The notes under the pieces: generated by a model
Seen by the model: only the letters and a program-made list of their open reading frames with translations
Databases searched by the model: none
What the model was told of the DNA's origin: nothing
Part shown: piece by piece, positions 7,300-7,943 of the stretch
Numbering within the stretch: the first letter of the stretch is position 1
Layout: each line of letters begins with the position of its first letter
Program-made: the position numbers and the translations under genes
Source of the DNA: CAZBWP01 sp964630265
Lineage (GTDB): Bacteria > Pseudomonadota > Alphaproteobacteria > Rhodospirillales > Defluviicoccaceae
Assembly (NCBI GenBank): GCA_964630265.1
Contig: CAZVRW010000096.1
Coordinates: 1 to 7,943 of the forward strand
Direction of reading: 5' to 3'
DNA: 7,943 nt

Positions 7300-7632
7300 G
7301 TGAAGCCGATGCTGACCCTCACCGACGCCGCCGCCGAGCGCGTCAAGGCGCTGATCGCCAAGAGCAGCGAGCCCGTGCTGGGCTTGCGCGTCGCCGTCGA
7401 CACCAAGGGCTGCTCGGGGCTCAGCTATCGCATCGAGTACGCCCGCGAGCAGAAAACCTTCGAGGACGTGGTCGAGCAGAAGGGCGTCAAGTTGTTCATC
7501 GACCCCTCGGCCATCATGTTCCTGATCGGCTCGGAGATCGACTACACGGAAGACAAGCTGCAATCCGGCTTCGTCTTCAAGAACCCCAACGAAAAAGGCC
7601 GCTGCGGCTGCGGCGAAAGCTTCCACGTCTGA
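7300..7632 (+). CDS. sufA: A-type Fe-S carrier (SufA/IscA, HesB family)
   Basis: A-type carriers accept clusters from the SUF scaffold and pass them to target proteins. The 110-residue protein is a complete HesB-like domain with the N-terminal LTDAAAERVKALI helix (7-19) and LRVAVDTKGCSGLSYRIEY with C38 (29-47). It also has FIDPSAIMFLIGSEIDY (66-82) and the C-terminal FVFKNPN..GRCGCGESF with C102 and C104. The three cysteines are the expected ligands. The start is GTG 7300, with GGAG (7288-7291) 8 nt upstream; ATG 7309 is a less well-spaced alternative. A 25-nt gap separates it from sufT, the largest gap inside the operon, and no promoter is evident there. Sequence alone does not separate SufA from IscA; operon position supports SufA. 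Confidence 0.93.
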   Translation: MKPMLTLTDAAAERVKALIAKSSEPVLGLRVAVDTKGCSGLSYRIEYAREQKTFEDVVEQKGVKLFIDPSAIMFLIGSEIDYTEDKLQSGFVFKNPNEKGRCGCGESFHV

Positions 7633-7633
7633 G

Positions 7634-7652
7634 CCGGGCGCGCCGCGCCTGG
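7634..7652 (+). terminator. Possible terminator hairpin after sufA
   Basis: CCGGGCGC (7634-7641) pairs with GCGCCTGG (7645-7652) around a 3-nt loop, including one G-U pair. It starts two nt after the sufA stop. There is no T run behind it (TCCCTCCCCC follows), so it is either a weak intrinsic terminator or a 3'-end stabilising stem. Confidence 0.4.
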
Positions 7653-7720
7653 TCCCTCCCCCGCATTCGGTGTAGATTCAGCGAAACTTCGGCCGCTCTT
7701 TTACGCGCCGGCGGAGCAGC

Positions 7721-7730
7721 GGGGGGGGGG
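7721..7730 (+). repeat. Homopolymer G(10) tract before a start codon
   Basis: Ten uninterrupted G end 8 nt before ATG 7739, exactly where a Shine-Dalgarno sequence belongs. A conventional GGAG (7713-7716) lies on the far side, 22 nt from the ATG, too distant to serve as it stands. Tracts of this length are prone to slippage. Confidence 0.8.
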
Positions 7731-7738
7731 CGTACCGC

Positions 7739-7943
7739 ATGGATGAGGTTCTGGCCTTTCTGAAAGTCCCGGAGAACCGCGAGCTGATCGCCTGGATCGG
7801 CGGCGGCGCGGTCATCGTGCTCGGCGGCCTCTGGGCGGTGATCAAGTTCATCGCCACGAAAAAGAGCGACGGCGGCCCCTCGGTCAGTGCCAAGCACCAC
7901 AGCATCGCCGCCGGCGGCGATGTGACCATCGGCATTTCCCCCG
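7739..7943 (+). CDS. N-terminus of a membrane-anchored protein, partial
   Basis: The first 68 codons are present and the frame is open at the window end. The protein begins MDEVLAFLKVPENRELIAWI. A hydrophobic segment follows at about 19-38 (containing GGGAVIVLGGLWAVIKFI) with Lys at 41-42 after it, so an N-terminal membrane anchor with the remainder in the cytoplasm is likely. After a short linker comes VSAKHHSIAAGGDVTIGIS. This resembles, from memory, a low-complexity S-x-A-x-G-D/G-V-x-I-G segment placed before repeat or NTPase domains in some large bacterial signalling proteins. That link is a guess, and the functional domain lies outside the window. ATG 7739 is the only start: an in-frame TAG lies at 7673-7675 with no other usable start codon between. 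A weak -10-like TAGATT (7673-7678) lies upstream. Codon usage matches the neighbours. Confidence 0.75.
   Translation, partial: MDEVLAFLKVPENRELIAWIGGGAVIVLGGLWAVIKFIATKKSDGGPSVSAKHHSIAAGGDVTIGISP

Overview
The window is a high-GC bacterial chromosome segment, most likely from an alphaproteobacterium. The basis is the very strong G/C preference at third codon positions, GTG starts, tight 4-nt gene overlaps, and a SUF iron-sulfur operon led by an Rrf2-type regulator of the kind placed before suf genes in proteobacteria. I cannot name the genus from sequence alone.

Layout. (1) Positions 1-714 hold a REP-associated tyrosine transposase (RAYT) gene on the minus strand. It is bracketed by inverted copies of a short REP sequence (1-12 and 602-629), with two more hairpins beyond it (660-684 and 686-714). 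Its reading frame is intact, but the expected ATG reads ATT, 8 nt after a strong Shine-Dalgarno sequence. (2) Positions 715-859 hold no gene that I can support. A small unrecognised ORF of 65 codons (860-1057) follows and ends at a rho-independent terminator (1075-1109). (3) Just after that terminator lie a sigma70-like promoter and a site resembling an IscR type 1 operator. They precede the main feature, an eight-gene SUF operon (1178-7632): Rrf2 regulator, sufB, sufC, sufD, sufS, sufE, sufT, and an A-type carrier of the sufA/iscA class. (4) The end of the window (7739-7943) holds the first 68 codons of an unidentified membrane-anchored protein. Its start codon lies 8 nt after an uninterrupted run of ten G.

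How the genes work together. SufS removes sulfur from cysteine and passes it as persulfide to SufE. SufE delivers it to the SufB-SufC-SufD scaffold, where the SufC ATPase drives the changes needed to build a cluster. The A-type carrier and the MIP18-family protein SufT move clusters to, or mature, target proteins. The cysteine-bearing Rrf2 regulator probably senses cluster supply and represses the operon through the operator. All catalytic residues I looked for are present, so the operon looks complete and functional. The less ordinary parts are the RAYT/REP unit with its ATT start, the small ORF, and the G-tract gene at the right edge.
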